A stretch of 64,000 nucleotides of DNA from contig NC_031498.1 in NCBI RefSeq assembly GCF_000237925.1, positions 26,174,308 through 26,238,307 on the forward strand, read 5' to 3'. Numbering within the stretch: the stretch's first letter is position 1; each line of letters starts with the position of its first letter. The stretch comes from Schistosoma mansoni. Taxonomy: Eukaryota; Platyhelminthes; Trematoda; Strigeidida; Schistosomatidae. The notes beneath the pieces are model-generated. The model saw only the letters and a list, made by a program, of their open reading frames with translations. It had not been told where the DNA came from and searched no databases. Positions 12,503 through 27,138 of the stretch are shown piece by piece. The translations under genes and the position numbers were made by a program.

Positions 12503-13841
12503 CATTCTCTCCACTATCAACAAGCGTCATCCACCCGTCAGTGAGAACACCGTCCATCTCTCGCATACTCACTACTTTCACAATACTCGCATAACATTGT
12601 CACTGACATCTAGCGTTCTAAACAACGACTAATCGCTCTGCTCCGACTACCAATCAGTCCGATTTCCACACCCCAATTTTCACTTGGTCATTGACAAATG
12701 CAGATTTGGTATGGTGCGTCTTTATGATACTAAAATAACACTGAAATTTGAATATTTAACATGTTAACTGAAACAAAAACTTGGTCGTCAACTGATGTTC
12801 TGAGTCTATCAGGCATTGTTCTGTCGACTGTAAATTCACACACGATTTGGTGCAATTCGCACTTCCTTTGTACAAGTTTACAAAACTCCAACTCCACCTT
12901 CAAGACTCGTGTCCATAGATCGGGCAAACCATTACACACAGCCTCCACAATCTCACTCCAACTAATCACCTATTCCACACTACCAAATATATTGCACTTT
13001 GATTCTTCTAACTAAACTAAGCAAAACAACACTACACTACACTACACTACACTACACCACACTAAACGAGCCTTCCGATTTCCCCATTTATTGTCCGTAA
13101 TTACTTACAGACCAGATGAGGCACTGGACATAATTACACTGAGGCACAGTGAGTTTCATGAGACTGACTGTGTCAGTTGTAGATAGCACGACCAGATGAA
13201 TATGTTGTAGTGGACATGGCCAACATGTCCTTATTGTTTAGTGGTGAGTGTGTTTTATGCGTTGTGTTCTCCATGTGCCAACATATGAGGAACATCTCTC
13301 TCGAGCAGAGCATTCAGACAACATCAATCTGTGACTGGTGACTAACCTCATCAATTTGTTTGTCGACAGAGAGTGGTCATCGGTTGTTGTTGTTGTTGTT
13401 GTCGTGGTGGTGGTGGTGGTGGTGGTGTTGGTCGTCGTCGTCGTAGTCGTCGTCGTGATCGTCGTCAGCACCGACTGGCAGTTAGTGCCCAATCGATTGG
13501 AGGTGGATTATGGTGGAAATTCGATGAGGAAGTCTACAAGTGAAACACTGAGTGACTAAGAATGATCACGTCGAACTGAATGGTGTGTGCTGACTGATGT
13601 GAACTGAAGGCAGTTAGGTGGAGTGGTTTCTGTGCATGGAGGTGGTGATCGATTAGTTGGAACCAGTTGTGCAGAGTGGTGTGAACATGTGAGAGATCTT
13701 CCACACTGATGTGTTTGAATGAAGCTGATTTGTGACTGTTTCATCTGGTAAGAGGTTGATTTGAATTGTGTTTGATATGGCTGGTTGTTTGAAGTGTTTA
13801 ATAATGGAGTGGTGTGTGTGGGTTGAGAGGATCACATGGTG

Positions 13842-13924
13842 GTCAGGATGGCCGAGCGGTCCAAGGCGCTGCGTTCAGGTCGCAGTCCACTCTGTGGGCG
13901 TGGGTTCGAATCCCACTCCTGACA
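13842..13924 (+). tRNA. tRNA-Leu-CAG: tRNA-Leu(CAG), unit 8
   Basis: Intact copy, GGTTG marker upstream. Confidence 0.97.
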
Positions 13925-14276
13925 CTAGACTTATGCACACGAACACAAACTCAATCACGCTCATCTAAACACGCACACACCAGTACAAACGGAAACACCC
14001 ACTGGTCAATGTATGCATCAGATATGACAATGTGCATATTCAGCACATCGTGTACAACATAACATACATGCAGAGGAAGCGCATAGTAAACAGGACAACT
14101 GACCGCATCCTTATGACTAACATTAGTAGTAGATGTAGATCTAGTTGTTGTAGTAGCAGGCGAATCAGTGTGAAGTAATTTGCACGTGAACACATGACTA
14201 ATCGACAATCTTAATCAAGAGTTATGCGTTGACAGAGTTGATCTATGCAATGGAGTGGAGTAGACTGGTAAAAGTT

Positions 14277-14358
14277 CGTCGCGAGCAGGATTTGAACCTG
14301 CGCGGGGAAACCCCATTGGATTTCGAGTCCAACGCCTTAACCACTCGGCCATCGCGAC
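14277..14358 (-). tRNA. tRNA-Ser-CGA: tRNA-Ser(CGA), unit 8
   Basis: Intact copy, standard sequence, TTTT terminator present. Confidence 0.97.
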
Positions 14359-15697
14359 CATTCTCTCCACTATCAACAAGCGTCATCCACCCGTCAGTGA
14401 GAACACCGTCCATCTCTCGCATACTCACTACTTTCACAATACTCGCATAACATTGTCACTGACATCTAGCGTTCTAAACAACGACTAATCGCTCTGCTTC
14501 GACTACCAATCAGTCCGATTTCCACACCCCAATTTTCACTTGGTCATTGACAAATGCAGATTTGGTATGGTGCGTCTTTATGATACTAAAATAACACTGA
14601 AATTTGAATATTTAACATGTTAACTGAAACAAAAACTTGGTCGTCAACTGATGTTCTGAGTCTATCAGGCATTGTTCTGTCGACTGTAAATTCACACACG
14701 ATTTGGTGCAATTCGCACTTCCTTTGTACAAGTTTACAAAACTCCAACTCCACCTTCAAGACTCGTGTCCATAGATCGGGCAAACCATTACACACAGCCT
14801 CCACAATCTCACTCCAACTAATCACCTATTCCACACTACCAAATATATTGCACTTTGATTCTTCTAACTAAACTAAGCAAAACAACACTACACTACACTA
14901 CACTACACTACACCACACTAAACGAGCCTTCCGATTTCACCATTTATTGTCCGTAATTACTTACAGACCAGATGAGGCACTGGACATAATTACACTGAGG
15001 CACAGTGAGTTTCATGAGACTGACTGTGTCAGTTGTAGATAGCACGACCAGATGAATATGTTGTAGTGGACATGGCCAACATGTCCTTATTGTTTAGTGG
15101 TGAGTGTGTTTTATGCGTTGTGTTCTCCATGTGCCAACATATGAGGAACATCTCTCTCGAGCAGAGCATTCAGACAACATCAATCTGTGACTGGTGACTA
15201 ACCTCATCAATTTGTTTGTCGACAGAGAGTGGTCATCGGTTGTTGTTGTTGTTGTTGTCGTGGTGGTGGTGGTGGTGGTGGTGTTGGTCGTCGTCGTCGT
15301 AGTCGTCGTCGTGATCGTCGTCAGCACCGACTGGCAGTTAGTGCCCAATCGATTGGAGGTGGATTATGGTGGAAATTCGATGAGGAAGTCTACAAGTGAA
15401 ACACTGAGTGACTAAGAATGATCACGTCGAACTGAATGGTGTGTGCTGACTGATGTGAACTGAAGGCAGTTAGGTGGAGTGGTTTCTGTGCATGGAGGTG
15501 GTGATCGATTAGTTGGAACCAGTTGTGCAGAGTGGTGTGAACATGTGAGAGATCTTCCACACTGATGTGTTTGAATGAAGCTGATTTGTGACTGTTTCAT
15601 CTGGTAAGAGGTTGGTTTGAATTGTGTTTGATATGGCTGGTTGTTTGAAGTGTTTAATAATGGAGTGGTGTGTGTGAGTTGAGAGGATCACATGGTG

Positions 15698-15780
15698 GTC
15701 AGGATGGCCGAGCGGTCCAAGGCGCTGCGTTCAGGTCGCAGTCCACTCTGTGGGCGTGGGTTCGAATCCCACTCCTGACA
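15698..15780 (+). tRNA. tRNA-Leu-CAG: tRNA-Leu(CAG), unit 9
   Basis: Intact copy, GAGTTG marker upstream. Confidence 0.97.
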
Positions 15781-16132
15781 CTAGACTTATGCACACGAAC
15801 ACAAACTCAATCACGCTCATCTAAACACGCACACACCAGTACAAACGGAAACACCCACTGGTCAATGTATGCATCAGATATGACAATGTGCATATTCAGC
15901 ACATCGTGTACAACATAACATACATGCAGAGGAAGCGCATAGTAAACAGGACAACTGACCGCATCCTTATGACTAACATTAGTAGTAGATGTAGATCTAG
16001 TTGTTGTAGTAGCAGGCGGATCAGTGTGAAGTAATTTGCACGTGAACACATGACTAATCGACAATCTTAATCAAGAGTTATGCGTTGACAGAGTTGATCT
16101 ATGCAATGGAGTGGAGTAGACTGGTAAAAGTT

Positions 16133-16214
16133 CGTCGCGAGCAGGATTTGAACCTGCGCGGGGAAACCCCATTGGATTTCGAGTCCAACGCCTTAACCAC
16201 TCGGCCATCGCGAC
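16133..16214 (-). tRNA. tRNA-Ser-CGA: tRNA-Ser(CGA), unit 9
   Basis: Intact copy. The CACTA tract after it (about 16,742) is contracted, giving the 1841-bp step. Confidence 0.97.
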
Positions 16215-17538
16215 CATTCTCTCCACTATCAACAAGCGTCATCCACCCGTCAGTGAGAACACCGTCCATCTCTCGCATACTCACTACTTTCACAATACTC
16301 GCATAACATTGTCACTGACATCTAGCGTTCTAAACAACGACTAATCGCTCTGCTCCGACTACCAATCAGTCCGATTTCCACACCCCAATTTTCACTTGGT
16401 CATTGACAAATGCAGATTTGGTATGGTGCGTCTTTATGATACTAAAATAACACTGAAATTTGAATATTTAACATGTTAACTGAAACAAAAACTTGGTCGT
16501 CAACTGATGTTCTGAGTCTATCAGGCATTGTTCTGTCGACTGTAAATTCACACACGATTTGGTGCAATTCGCACTTCCTTTGTACAAGTTTACAAAACTC
16601 CAACTCCACCTTCAAGACTCGTGTCCATAGATCGGGCAAACCATTACACACAGCCTCCACAATCTCACTCCAACTAATCACCTATTCCACACTACCAAAT
16701 ATATTGCACTTTGATTCTTCTAACTAAACTAAGCAAAACAACACTACACTACACCACACTAAACGAGCCTTCCGATTTCCCCATTTATTGTCCGTAATTA
16801 CTTACAGACCAGATGAGGCACTGGACATAATTACACTGAGGCACAGTGAGTTTCATGAGACTGACTGTGTCAGTTGTAGATAGCACGACCAGATGAATAT
16901 GTTGTAGTGGACATGGCCAACATGTCCTTATTGTTTAGTGGTGAGTGTGTTTTATGCGTTGTGTTCTCCATGTGCCAACATATGAGGAACATCTCTCTCG
17001 AGCAGAGCATTCAGACAACATCAATCTGTGACTGGTGACTAACCTCATCAATTTGTTTGTCGACAGAGAGTGGTCATCGGTTGTTGTTGTTGTTGTTGTC
17101 GTGGTGGTGGTGGTGGTGGTGGTGTTGGTCGTCGTCGTCGTAGTCGTCGTCGTGATCGTCGTCAGCACCGACTGGCAGTTAGTGCCCAATCGATTGGAGG
17201 TGGATTATGGTGGAAATTCGATGAGGAAGTCTACAAGTGAAACACTGAGTGACTAAGAATGATCACGTCGAACTGAATGGTGTGTGCTGACTGATGTGAA
17301 CTGAAGGCAGTTAGGTGGAGTGGTTTCTGTGCATGGAGGTGGTGATCGATTAGTTGGAACCAGTTGTGCAGAGTGGTGTGAACATGTGAGAGATCTTCCA
17401 CACTGATGTGTTTGAATGAAGCTGATTTGTGACTGTTTCATCTGGTAAGAGGTTGGTTTGAATTGTGTTTGATATGGCTGGTTGTTTGAAGTGTTTAATA
17501 ATGGAGTGGTGTGTGTGAGTTGAGAGGATCACATGGTG

Positions 17539-17621
17539 GTCAGGATGGCCGAGCGGTCCAAGGCGCTGCGTTCAGGTCGCAGTCCACTCTGTGGGCGTGG
17601 GTTCGAATCCCACTCCTGACA
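17539..17621 (+). tRNA. tRNA-Leu-CAG: tRNA-Leu(CAG), unit 10
   Basis: Intact copy, GAGTTG marker upstream. Confidence 0.97.
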
Positions 17622-17973
17622 CTAGACTTATGCACACGAACACAAACTCAATCACGCTCATCTAAACACGCACACACCAGTACAAACGGAAACACCCACT
17701 GGTCAATGTATGCATCAGATATGACAATGTGCATATTCAGCACATCGTGTACAACATAACATACATGCAGAGGAAGCGCATAGTAAACAGGACAACTGAC
17801 CGCATCCTTATGACTAACATTAGTAGTAGATGTAGATCTAGTTGTTGTAGTAGCAGGCGGATCAGTGTGAAGTAATTTGCACGTGAACACATGACTAATC
17901 GACAATCTTAATCAAGAGTTATGCGTTGACAGAGTTGATCTATGCAATGGAGTGGAGTAGACTGGTAAAAGTT

Positions 17974-18055
17974 CGTCGCGAGCAGGATTTGAACCTGCGC
18001 GGGGAAACCCCATTGGATTTCGAGTCCAACGCCTTAACCACTCGGCCATCGCGAC
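17974..18055 (-). tRNA. tRNA-Ser-CGA: tRNA-Ser(CGA), unit 10
   Basis: Intact copy, standard sequence, TTTT terminator present. Confidence 0.97.
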
Positions 18056-19391
18056 CATTCTCTCCACTATCAACAAGCGTCATCCACCCGTCAGTGAGAA
18101 CACCGTCCATCTCTCGCATACTCACTACTTTCACAATACTCGCATAACATTGTCACTGACATCTAGCGTTCTAAACAACGACTAATCGCTCTGCTTCGAC
18201 TACCAATCAGTCCGATTTCCACACCCCAATTTTCACTTGGTCATTGACAAATGCAGATTTGGTATGGTGCGTCTTTATGATACTAAAATAACACTGAAAT
18301 TTGAATATTTAACATGTTAACTGAAACAAAAACTTGGTCGTCAACTGATGTTCTGAGTCTATCAGGCATTGTTCTGTCGACTGTAAATTCACACACGATT
18401 TGGTGCAATTCGCACTTCCTTTGTACAAGTTTACAAAACTCCAACTCCACCTTCAAGACTCGTGTCCATAGATCGGGCAAACCATTACACACAGCCTCCA
18501 CAATCTCACTCCAACTAATCACCTATTCCACACTACCAAATATATTGCACTTTGATTCTTCTAACTAAACTAAGCAAAACAACACTACACTACACTACAC
18601 TACACTACACCACACTAAACGAGCCTTCCGATTTCCCCATTTATTGTCCGTAATTACTTACAGACCAGATGAGGCACTGGACATAATTACACTGAGGCAC
18701 AGTGAGTTTCATGAGACTGACTGTGTCAGTTGTAGATAGCACGACCAGATGAATATGTTGTAGTGGACATGGCCAACATGTCCTTATTGTTTAGTGGTGA
18801 GTGTGTTTTATGCGTTGTGTTCTCCATGTGCCAACATATGAGGAACATCTCTCTCGAGCAGAGCATTCAGACAACATCAATCTGTGACTGGTGACTAACC
18901 TCATCAATTTGTTTGTCGACAGAGAGTGGTCATCGGTTGTTGTTGTTGTTGTTGTCGTGGTGGTGGTGGTGGTGGTGTTGGTCGTCGTCGTCGTCGTAGT
19001 CGTCGTGATCGTCGTCAGCACCGACTGGCAGTTAGTGCCCAATCGATTGGAGGTGGATTATGGTGGAAATTCGATGAGGAAGTCTACAAGTGAAACACTG
19101 AGTGACTAAGAATGATCACGTCGAACTGAATGGTGTGTGCTGACTGATGTGAACTGAAGGCAGTTAGGTGGAGTGGTTTCTGTGCATGGAGGTGGTGATC
19201 GATTAGTTGGAACCAGTTGTGCAGAGTGGTGTGAACATGTGAGAGATCTTCCACACTGATGTGTTTGAATGAAGCTGATTTGTGACTGTTTCATCTGGTA
19301 AGAGGTTGGTTTGAATTGTGTTTGATATGGCTGGTTGTTTGAAGTGTTTAATAATGGAGTGGTGTGTGTGGGTTGAGAGGATCACATGGTG

Positions 19392-19474
19392 GTCAGGATG
19401 GCCGAGCGGTCCAAGGCGCTGCGTTCAGGTCGCAGTCCACTCTGTGGGCGTGGGTTCGAATCCCACTCCTGACA
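19392..19474 (+). tRNA. tRNA-Leu-CAG: tRNA-Leu(CAG), unit 11
   Basis: Intact copy, last one before the diverged sub-block. The 3' flank has a private CGAGCAC instead of CGAACAC. Confidence 0.97.
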
Positions 19475-19826
19475 CTAGACTTATGCACACGAGCACAAAC
19501 TCAATCACGCTCATCTAAACACGCACACACCAGTACAAACGGAAACACCCACTGGTCAATGTATGCATCAGATATGACAATGTGCATATTCAGCACATCG
19601 TGTACAACATAACATACATGCAGAGGAAGCGCATAGTAAACAGGACAACTGACCGCATCCTTATGACTAACATTAGTAGTAGATGTAGATCTAGTTGTTG
19701 TAGTAGCAGGCGGATCAGTGTGAAGTAATTTGCACGTGAACACATGACTAATCGACAATCTTAATCAAGAGTTATGCGTTGACAGAGTTGATCTATGCAA
19801 TGGAGTGGAGTAGACTGGTAAAAGTT

Positions 19827-19908
19827 CGTCGCGAGCAGGATTTGAACCTGCGCGGGGAAACCCCATTGGATTTCGAGTCCAACGCCTTAACCACTCGGCC
19901 ATCGCGAC
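19827..19908 (-). tRNA. tRNA-Ser-CGA: tRNA-Ser(CGA), unit 11
   Basis: Intact copy. The switch to the 1828-bp subfamily occurs about 270 bp beyond it. Confidence 0.97.
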
Positions 19909-21219
19909 CATTCTCTCCACTATCAACAAGCGTCATCCACCCGTCAGTGAGAACACCGTCCATCTCTCGCATACTCACTACTTTCACAATACTCGCATAA
20001 CATTGTCACTGACATCTAGCGTTCTAAACAACGACTAATCGCTCTGCTCCGACTACCAATCAGTCCGATTTCCACACCCCAATTTTCACTTGGTCATTGA
20101 CAAATGCAGATTTGGTATGGTGCGTCTTTATGATACTAAAATAACACTGAAATTTGAATATTTAACATGTTAACTGAAACAACAACTTGGTCGTCAACTG
20201 ATGTTCTGAGTCTATCAGGCATTGTTCTGTCGACCGTAAATTCACACACGATTTGGTGCAATTAGCACTTCCTTTGTACAAGTTTACAAAACTCCAACTC
20301 CACCTTCAAGACTCGTGTCCATAGATCGGGCAAACCATTACACACAGCCTCCACAATCTCACTCCAACTAATCACCTATTTCACACTGCCAAATATATTG
20401 CACTTTGACTCTTCTAACTAAACTAAGCAAAACAATACTACACTACACCACACCACACTAAACGAGCCTTCCGATTTCACCATTTATTGTCCGTAATTAC
20501 TTACAGACCAGATGAGGCACTGGACATAATTACACTGAGGCACAGTGAGTTTCATGAAACTGACTGTGTCAGTTGTAGATAGCACGACCAGATGAATATG
20601 TTGTAGTGGACATGGCCAACATGTCCTTATTGTTTAGTGGTGAGTGTGTTTTACGTGTTGTGTTCTCCATGTGTCAACACATGAGGAACATCTCTCTCGA
20701 GCAGAGCATTCAGACAACATCAATCTGTGACTGGTGACTAACCTCATCAATTTGTTTGTCAACAGAGAGTGGTCATCGGTTGTTGTTGTTGTCGTGGTGG
20801 TGTTGGTCGTCGTCGTCCACATAGTCGTCGTCGTGATCGTCGTCAGCACCGACTGTCAGTTAGTGCCCAATCGATTGGAGGTGGATTATGGTGAAAATTC
20901 GATGAGGAAGTCTACAAGTGAAACACTGAGTGACTAAGAATGATCACGTTGAACTGAATGGTGTGTGCTGACTGATGTGAACTGAAGGCAGTTAGGTGGA
21001 GTGGTTTCTGTGCATGGAGGTGGTGATCGATTAGTTGGAACCAGTTGTGCAGAGTGGTGTGAACATGTGAGAGATCTTCCACACTGATGTGTTTGAATGA
21101 AGCTGATTTGTGACTGTTTCATCTGGTAAGAGGTTGGTTTGAATTGTGTTTGATATGGCTGGTTGTTTGAAATGTTTAATAATGGAGTGGTGTGTGTGAG
21201 TTGAGAGGGTCACATGGTG

Positions 21220-21302
21220 GTCAGGATGGCCGAGCGGTCCAAGGCGCTGCGTTCAGGTCGCAGTCCACTCTGTGGGCGTGGGTTCGAATCCCACTCCTGA
21301 CA
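21220..21302 (+). tRNA. tRNA-Leu-CAG: tRNA-Leu(CAG), unit 12 (subfamily B)
   Basis: Mature sequence is unchanged although the flanks carry subfamily markers (GGGTCACATGG upstream, AACACGAACTC downstream). Confidence 0.97.
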
Positions 21303-21654
21303 CTAGACTTATGCACACGAACACGAACTCAATCACGCTCATCTAAACACGCACACACCAGTACAAACGGAAACACCCACTGGTCAATGTATGCATCAGA
21401 TATGACAATGTGCATATTCAGCACATCGTGTACAACATAACATACGTGCAGAGGAAGCGCATAGTGAACAGGACAACTGACCGCATCCTTATGACTAACA
21501 TTAGTAGTAGATGTAGATCTAGTTGTTGTAGTAGCAGGCGGATCAGTGTGAAGTAATTTGCACGTGAACACATGACCAATCGACAATCTTAATCAAGAGT
21601 TATGCGTTGACAGAGTTGATCTATGCAATGGAGTGGAGTAGACTGGTAAAAGTT

Positions 21655-21736
21655 CGTCGCGAGCAGGATTTGAACCTGCGCGGGGAAACCCCATTGGATT
21701 TCGAGTCCAACGCCTTAACCACTCGGCCATCGCGAC
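21655..21736 (-). tRNA. tRNA-Ser-CGA: tRNA-Ser(CGA), unit 12 (subfamily B)
   Basis: Intact copy, flanked by CTCGTATAAC where majority units have CTCGCATAAC. Confidence 0.97.
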
Positions 21737-23047
21737 CATTCTCTCCACTATCAACAAGCGTCATCCACCCGTCAGTGAGAACACCGTCCATCTCTCGCAT
21801 ACTCACTACTTTCACAATACTCGTATAACATTGTCACTGACATCTAGCGTTCTAAACAACGTCTAATCGCTCTGCTCCGACTACCAATCAGTCCGATTTC
21901 CACACCCCAATTTTCACTTGGTCATTGACAAATGCAGATTTGGTATGGTGCGTCTTTATGATACTAAAATAACACTGAAATTTGAATATTTAACATGTTA
22001 ACTGAAACAACAACTTGGTCGTCAACTGATGTTCTGAGTCTATCAGGCATTGTTCTGTCGACCGTAAATTCACACACGATTTGGTGCAATTAGCACTTCC
22101 TTTGTACAAGTTTACAAAACTCCAACTCCACCTTCAAGACTCGTGTCCATAGATCGGGCAAACCATTACACACAGCCTCCACAATCTCACTCCAACTTAT
22201 CACCTATTCCACACTGCCAAATATATTGCACTTTGACTCTTCTAACTAAACTAAGCAAAACAATACTACACTACACCACACCACACTAAACGAGCCTTCC
22301 GATTTCACCATTTATTGTCCGTAATTACTTACAGACCAGATGAGGCACTGGACATAATTACACTGAGGCACAGTGAGTTTCATGAAACTGACTGTGTCAG
22401 TTGTAGATAGCACGACCAGATGAATATGTTGTAGTGGACATGGCCAACATGTCCTTATTGTTTAGTGGTGAGTGTGTTTTACGTGTTGTGTTCTCCATGT
22501 GTCAACACATGAGGAACATCTCTCTCGAGCAGAGCATTCAGACAACATCAATCTGTGACTGGTGACTAACCTCATCAATTTGTTTGTCAACAGAGAGTGG
22601 TCATCGGTTGTTGTTGTTGTCGTGGTGGTGTTGGTCGTCGTCGTCCACATAGTCGTCGTCGTGATCGTCGTCAGCACCGATTGTCAGTTAGTGCCCAATC
22701 GATTGGAGGTGGATTATGGTGAAAATTCGATGAGGAAGTCTACAAGTGAAACACTGAGTGACTAAGAATGATCACGTTGAACTGAATGGTGTGTGCTGAC
22801 TGATGTGAACTGAAGGCAGTTAGGTGGAGTGGTTTCTGTGCATGGAGGTGGTGATCGATTAGTTGGAACCAGTTGTGCAGAGTGGTGTGAACATGTGAGA
22901 GATCTTCCACACTGATGTGTTTGAATGAAGCTGATTTGTGACTGTTTCATCTGGTAAGAGGTTGGTTTGAATTGTGTTTGATATGGCTGGTTGTTTGAAA
23001 TGTTTAATAATGGAGTGGTGTGTGTGAGTTGAGAGGGTCACATGGTG

Positions 23048-23130
23048 GTCAGGATGGCCGAGCGGTCCAAGGCGCTGCGTTCAGGTCGCAGTCCACTCTG
23101 TGGGCGTGGGTTCGAATCCCACTCCTGACA
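23048..23130 (+). tRNA. tRNA-Leu-CAG: tRNA-Leu(CAG), unit 13 (subfamily B)
   Basis: Intact copy, 1828 bp from both neighbours. Confidence 0.97.
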
Positions 23131-23482
23131 CTAGACTTATGCACACAAACACGAACTCAATCACGCTCATCTAAACACGCACACACCAGTACAAACGGAA
23201 ACACCCACTGGTCAATGTATGCATCAGATATGACAATGTGCATATTCAGCACATCGTGTACAACATAACATACATGCAGAGGAAGCGCATAGTGAACAGG
23301 ACAACTGACCGCATCCTTATGACTAACATTAGTAGTAGATGTAGATCTAGTTGTTGTAGTAGCAGGCGGATCAGTGTGAAGTAATTTGCACGTGAACACA
23401 TGACCAATCGACAATCTTAATCAAGAGTTATGCGTTGACAGAGTTGATCTATGCAATGGAGTGGAGTAGACTGGTAAAAGTT

Positions 23483-23564
23483 CGTCGCGAGCAGGATTTG
23501 AACCTGCGCGGGGAAACCCCATTGGATTTCGAGTCCAACGCCTTAACCACTCGGCCATCGCGAC
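23483..23564 (-). tRNA. tRNA-Ser-CGA: tRNA-Ser(CGA), unit 13 (subfamily B)
   Basis: Intact copy, standard sequence, TTTT terminator present. Confidence 0.97.
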
Positions 23565-24875
23565 CATTCTCTCCACTATCAACAAGCGTCATCCACCCGT
23601 CAGTGAGAACACCGTCCATCTCTCGCATACTCACTACTTTCACAATACTCGTATAACATTGTCACTGACATCTAGCGTTCTAAACAACGTCTAATCGCTC
23701 TGCTCCGACTACCAATCAGTCCGATTTCCACACCCCAATTTTCACTTGGTCATTGACAAATGCAGATTTGGTATGGTGCGTCTTTATGATACTAAAATAA
23801 CACTGAAATTTGAATATTTAACATGTTAACTGAAACAACAACTTGGTCGTCAACTGATGTTCTGAGTCTATCAGGCATTGTTCTGTCGACCGTAAATTCA
23901 CACACGATTTGGTGCAATTAGCACTTCCTTTGTACAAGTTTACAAAACTCCAACTCCACCTTCAAGACTCGTGTCCATAGATCGGGCAAACCATTACACA
24001 CAGCCTCCACAATCTCACTCCAACTAATCACCTATTCCACACTGCCAAATATATTGCACTTTGACTCTTCTAACTAAACTAAGCAAAACAATACTACACT
24101 ACACCACACCACACTAAACGAGCCTTCCGATTTCACCATTTATTGTCCGTAATTACTTACAGACCAGATGAGGCACTGGACATAATTACACTGAGGCACA
24201 GTGAGTTTCATGAAACTGACTGTGTCAGTTGTAGATAGCACGACCAGATGAATATGTTGTAGTGGACATGGCCAACATGTCCTTATTGTTTAGTGGTGAG
24301 TGTGTTTTACGTGTTGTGTTCTCCATGTGTCAACACATGAGGAACATCTCTCTCGAGCAGAGCATTCAGACAACATCAATCTGTGACTGGTGACTAACCT
24401 CATCAATTTGTTTGTCAACAGAGAGTGGTCATCGGTTGTTGTTGTTGTCGTGGTGGTGTTGGTCGTCGTCGTCCACATAGTCGTCGTCGTGATCGTCGTC
24501 AGCACCGACTGTCAGTTAGTGCCCAATCGATTGGAGGTGGATTATGGTGAAAATTCGATGAGGAAGTCTACAAGTGAAACACTGAGTGACTAAGAATGAT
24601 CACGTTGAACTGAATGGTGTGTGCTGACTGATGTGAACTGATGGCAGTTAGGTGGAGTGGTTTCTGTGCATGGAGGTGGTGATCGATTAGTTGGAACCAG
24701 TTGTGCAGAGTGGTGTGAACATGTGAGAGATCTTCCACACTGATGTGTTTGAATGAAGCTGATTTGTGACTGTTTCATCTGGTAAGAGGTTGGTTTGAAT
24801 TGTGTTTGATATGGCTGGTTGTTTGAAATGTTTAATAATGGAGTGGTGTGTGTGAGTTGAGAGGGTCACATGGTG

Positions 24876-24958
24876 GTCAGGATGGCCGAGCGGTCCAAGG
24901 CGCTGCGTTCAGGTCGCAGTCCACTCTGTGGGCGTGGGTTCGAATCCCACTCCTGACA
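24876..24958 (+). tRNA. tRNA-Leu-CAG: tRNA-Leu(CAG), unit 14 (subfamily B)
   Basis: Intact copy, 1828 bp from both neighbours. Confidence 0.97.
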
Positions 24959-25310
24959 CTAGACTTATGCACACAAACACGAACTCAATCACGCTCATCT
25001 AAACACGCACACACCAGTACAAACGGAAACACCCACTGGTCAATGTATGCATCAGATATGACAATGTGCATATTCAGCACATCGTGTACAACATAACATA
25101 CATGCAGAGGAAGCGCATAGTGAACAGGACAACTGACCGCATCCTTATGACTAACATTAGTAGTAGATGTAGATCTAGTTGTTGTAGTAGCAGGCGGATC
25201 AGTGTGAAGTAATTTGCACGTGAACACATGACCAATCGACAATCTTAATCAAGAGTTATGCGTTGACAGAGTTGATCTATGCAATGGAGTGGAGTAGACT
25301 GGTAAAAGTT

Positions 25311-25392
25311 CGTCGCGAGCAGGATTTGAACCTGCGCGGGGAAACCCCATTGGATTTCGAGTCCAACGCCTTAACCACTCGGCCATCGCGAC
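25311..25392 (-). tRNA. tRNA-Ser-CGA: tRNA-Ser(CGA), unit 14 (subfamily B)
   Basis: Intact copy; a private C-to-T change just upstream of its 5' end (CCATTTTC on +) is outside the tRNA. Confidence 0.97.
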
Positions 25393-26703
25393 CATTTTCT
25401 CCACTATCAACAAGCGTCATCCACCCGTCAGTGAGAACACCGTCCATCTCTCGCATACTCACTACTTTCACAATACTCGTATAACATTGTCACTGACATC
25501 TAGCGTTCTAAACAACGTCTAATCGCTCTGCTCCGACTACCAATCAGTCCGATTTCCACACCCCAATTTTCACTTGGTCATTGACAAATGCAGATTTGGT
25601 ATGGTGCGTCTTTATGATACTAAAATAACACTGAAATTTGAATATTTAACATGTTAACTGAAACAACAACTTGGTCGTCAACTGATGTTCTGAGTCTATC
25701 AGGCATTGTTCTGTCGACCGTAAATTCACACACGATTTGGTGCAATTAGCACTTCCTTTGTACAAGTTTACAAAACTCCAACTCCACCTTCAAGACTCGT
25801 GTCCATAGATCGGGCAAACCATTACACACAGCCTCCACAATCTCACTCCAACTTATCACCTATTCCACACTGCCAAATATATTGCACTTTGACTCTTCTA
25901 ACTAAACTAAGCAAAACAATACTACACTACACCACACCACACTAAACGAGCCTTCCGATTTCACCATTTATTGTCCGTAATTACTTACAGACCAGATGAG
26001 GCACTGGACATAATTACACTGAGGCACAGTGAGTTTCATGAAACTGACTGTGTCAGTTGTAGATAGCACGACCAGATGAATATGTTGTAGTGGACATGGC
26101 CAACATGTCCTTATTGTTTAGTGGTGAGTGTGTTTTACGTGTTGTGTTCTCCATGTGTCAACACATGAGGAACATCTCTCTCGAGCAGAGCATTCAGACA
26201 ACATCAATCTGTGACTGGTGACTAACCTCATCAATTTGTTTGTCAACAGAGAGTGGTCATCGGTTGTTGTTGTTGTCGTGGTGGTGTTGGTCGTCGTCGT
26301 CCACATAGTCGTCGTCGTGATCGTCGTCAGCACCGACTGTCAGTTAGTGCCCAATCGATTGGAGGTGGATTATGGTGAAAATTCGATGAGGAAGTCTACA
26401 AGTGAAACACTGAGTGACTAAGAATGATCACGTTGAACTGAATGGTGTGTGCTGACTGATGTGAACTGAAGGCAGTTAGGTGGAGTGGTTTCTGTGCATG
26501 GAGGTGGTGATCGATTAGTTGGAACCAGTTGTGCAGAGTGGTGTGAACATGTGAGAGATCTTCCACACTGATGTGTTTGAATGAAGCTGATTTGTGACTG
26601 TTTCATCTGGTAAGAGGTTGGTTTGAATTGTGTTTGATATGGCTGGTTGTTTGAAATGTTTAATTATGGAGTGGTGTGTGTGAGTTGAGAGGGTCACATG
26701 GTG

Positions 26704-26786
26704 GTCAGGATGGCCGAGCGGTCCAAGGCGCTGCGTTCAGGTCGCAGTCCACTCTGTGGGCGTGGGTTCGAATCCCACTCCTGACA
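26704..26786 (+). tRNA. tRNA-Leu-CAG: tRNA-Leu(CAG), unit 15 (subfamily B)
   Basis: Intact copy in the last subfamily B unit. Confidence 0.97.
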
Positions 26787-27138
26787 CTAGACTTATGCAC
26801 ACAAACACGAACTCAATCACGCTCATCTAAACACGCACACACCAGTACAAACGGAAACACCCACTGGTCAATGTATGCATCAGATATGACAATGTGCATA
26901 TTCAGCACATCGTGTACAACATAACATACATGCAGAGGAAGCGCATAGTGAACAGGACAACTGACCGCATCCTTATGACTAACATTAGTAGTAGATGTAG
27001 ATCTAGTTGTTGTAGTAGCAGGCGGATCAGTGTGAAGTAATTTGCACGTGAACACATGACCAATCGACAATCTTAATCAAGAGTTATGCGTTGACAGAGT
27101 TGATCTATGCAATGGAGTGGAGTAGACTGGTAAAAGTT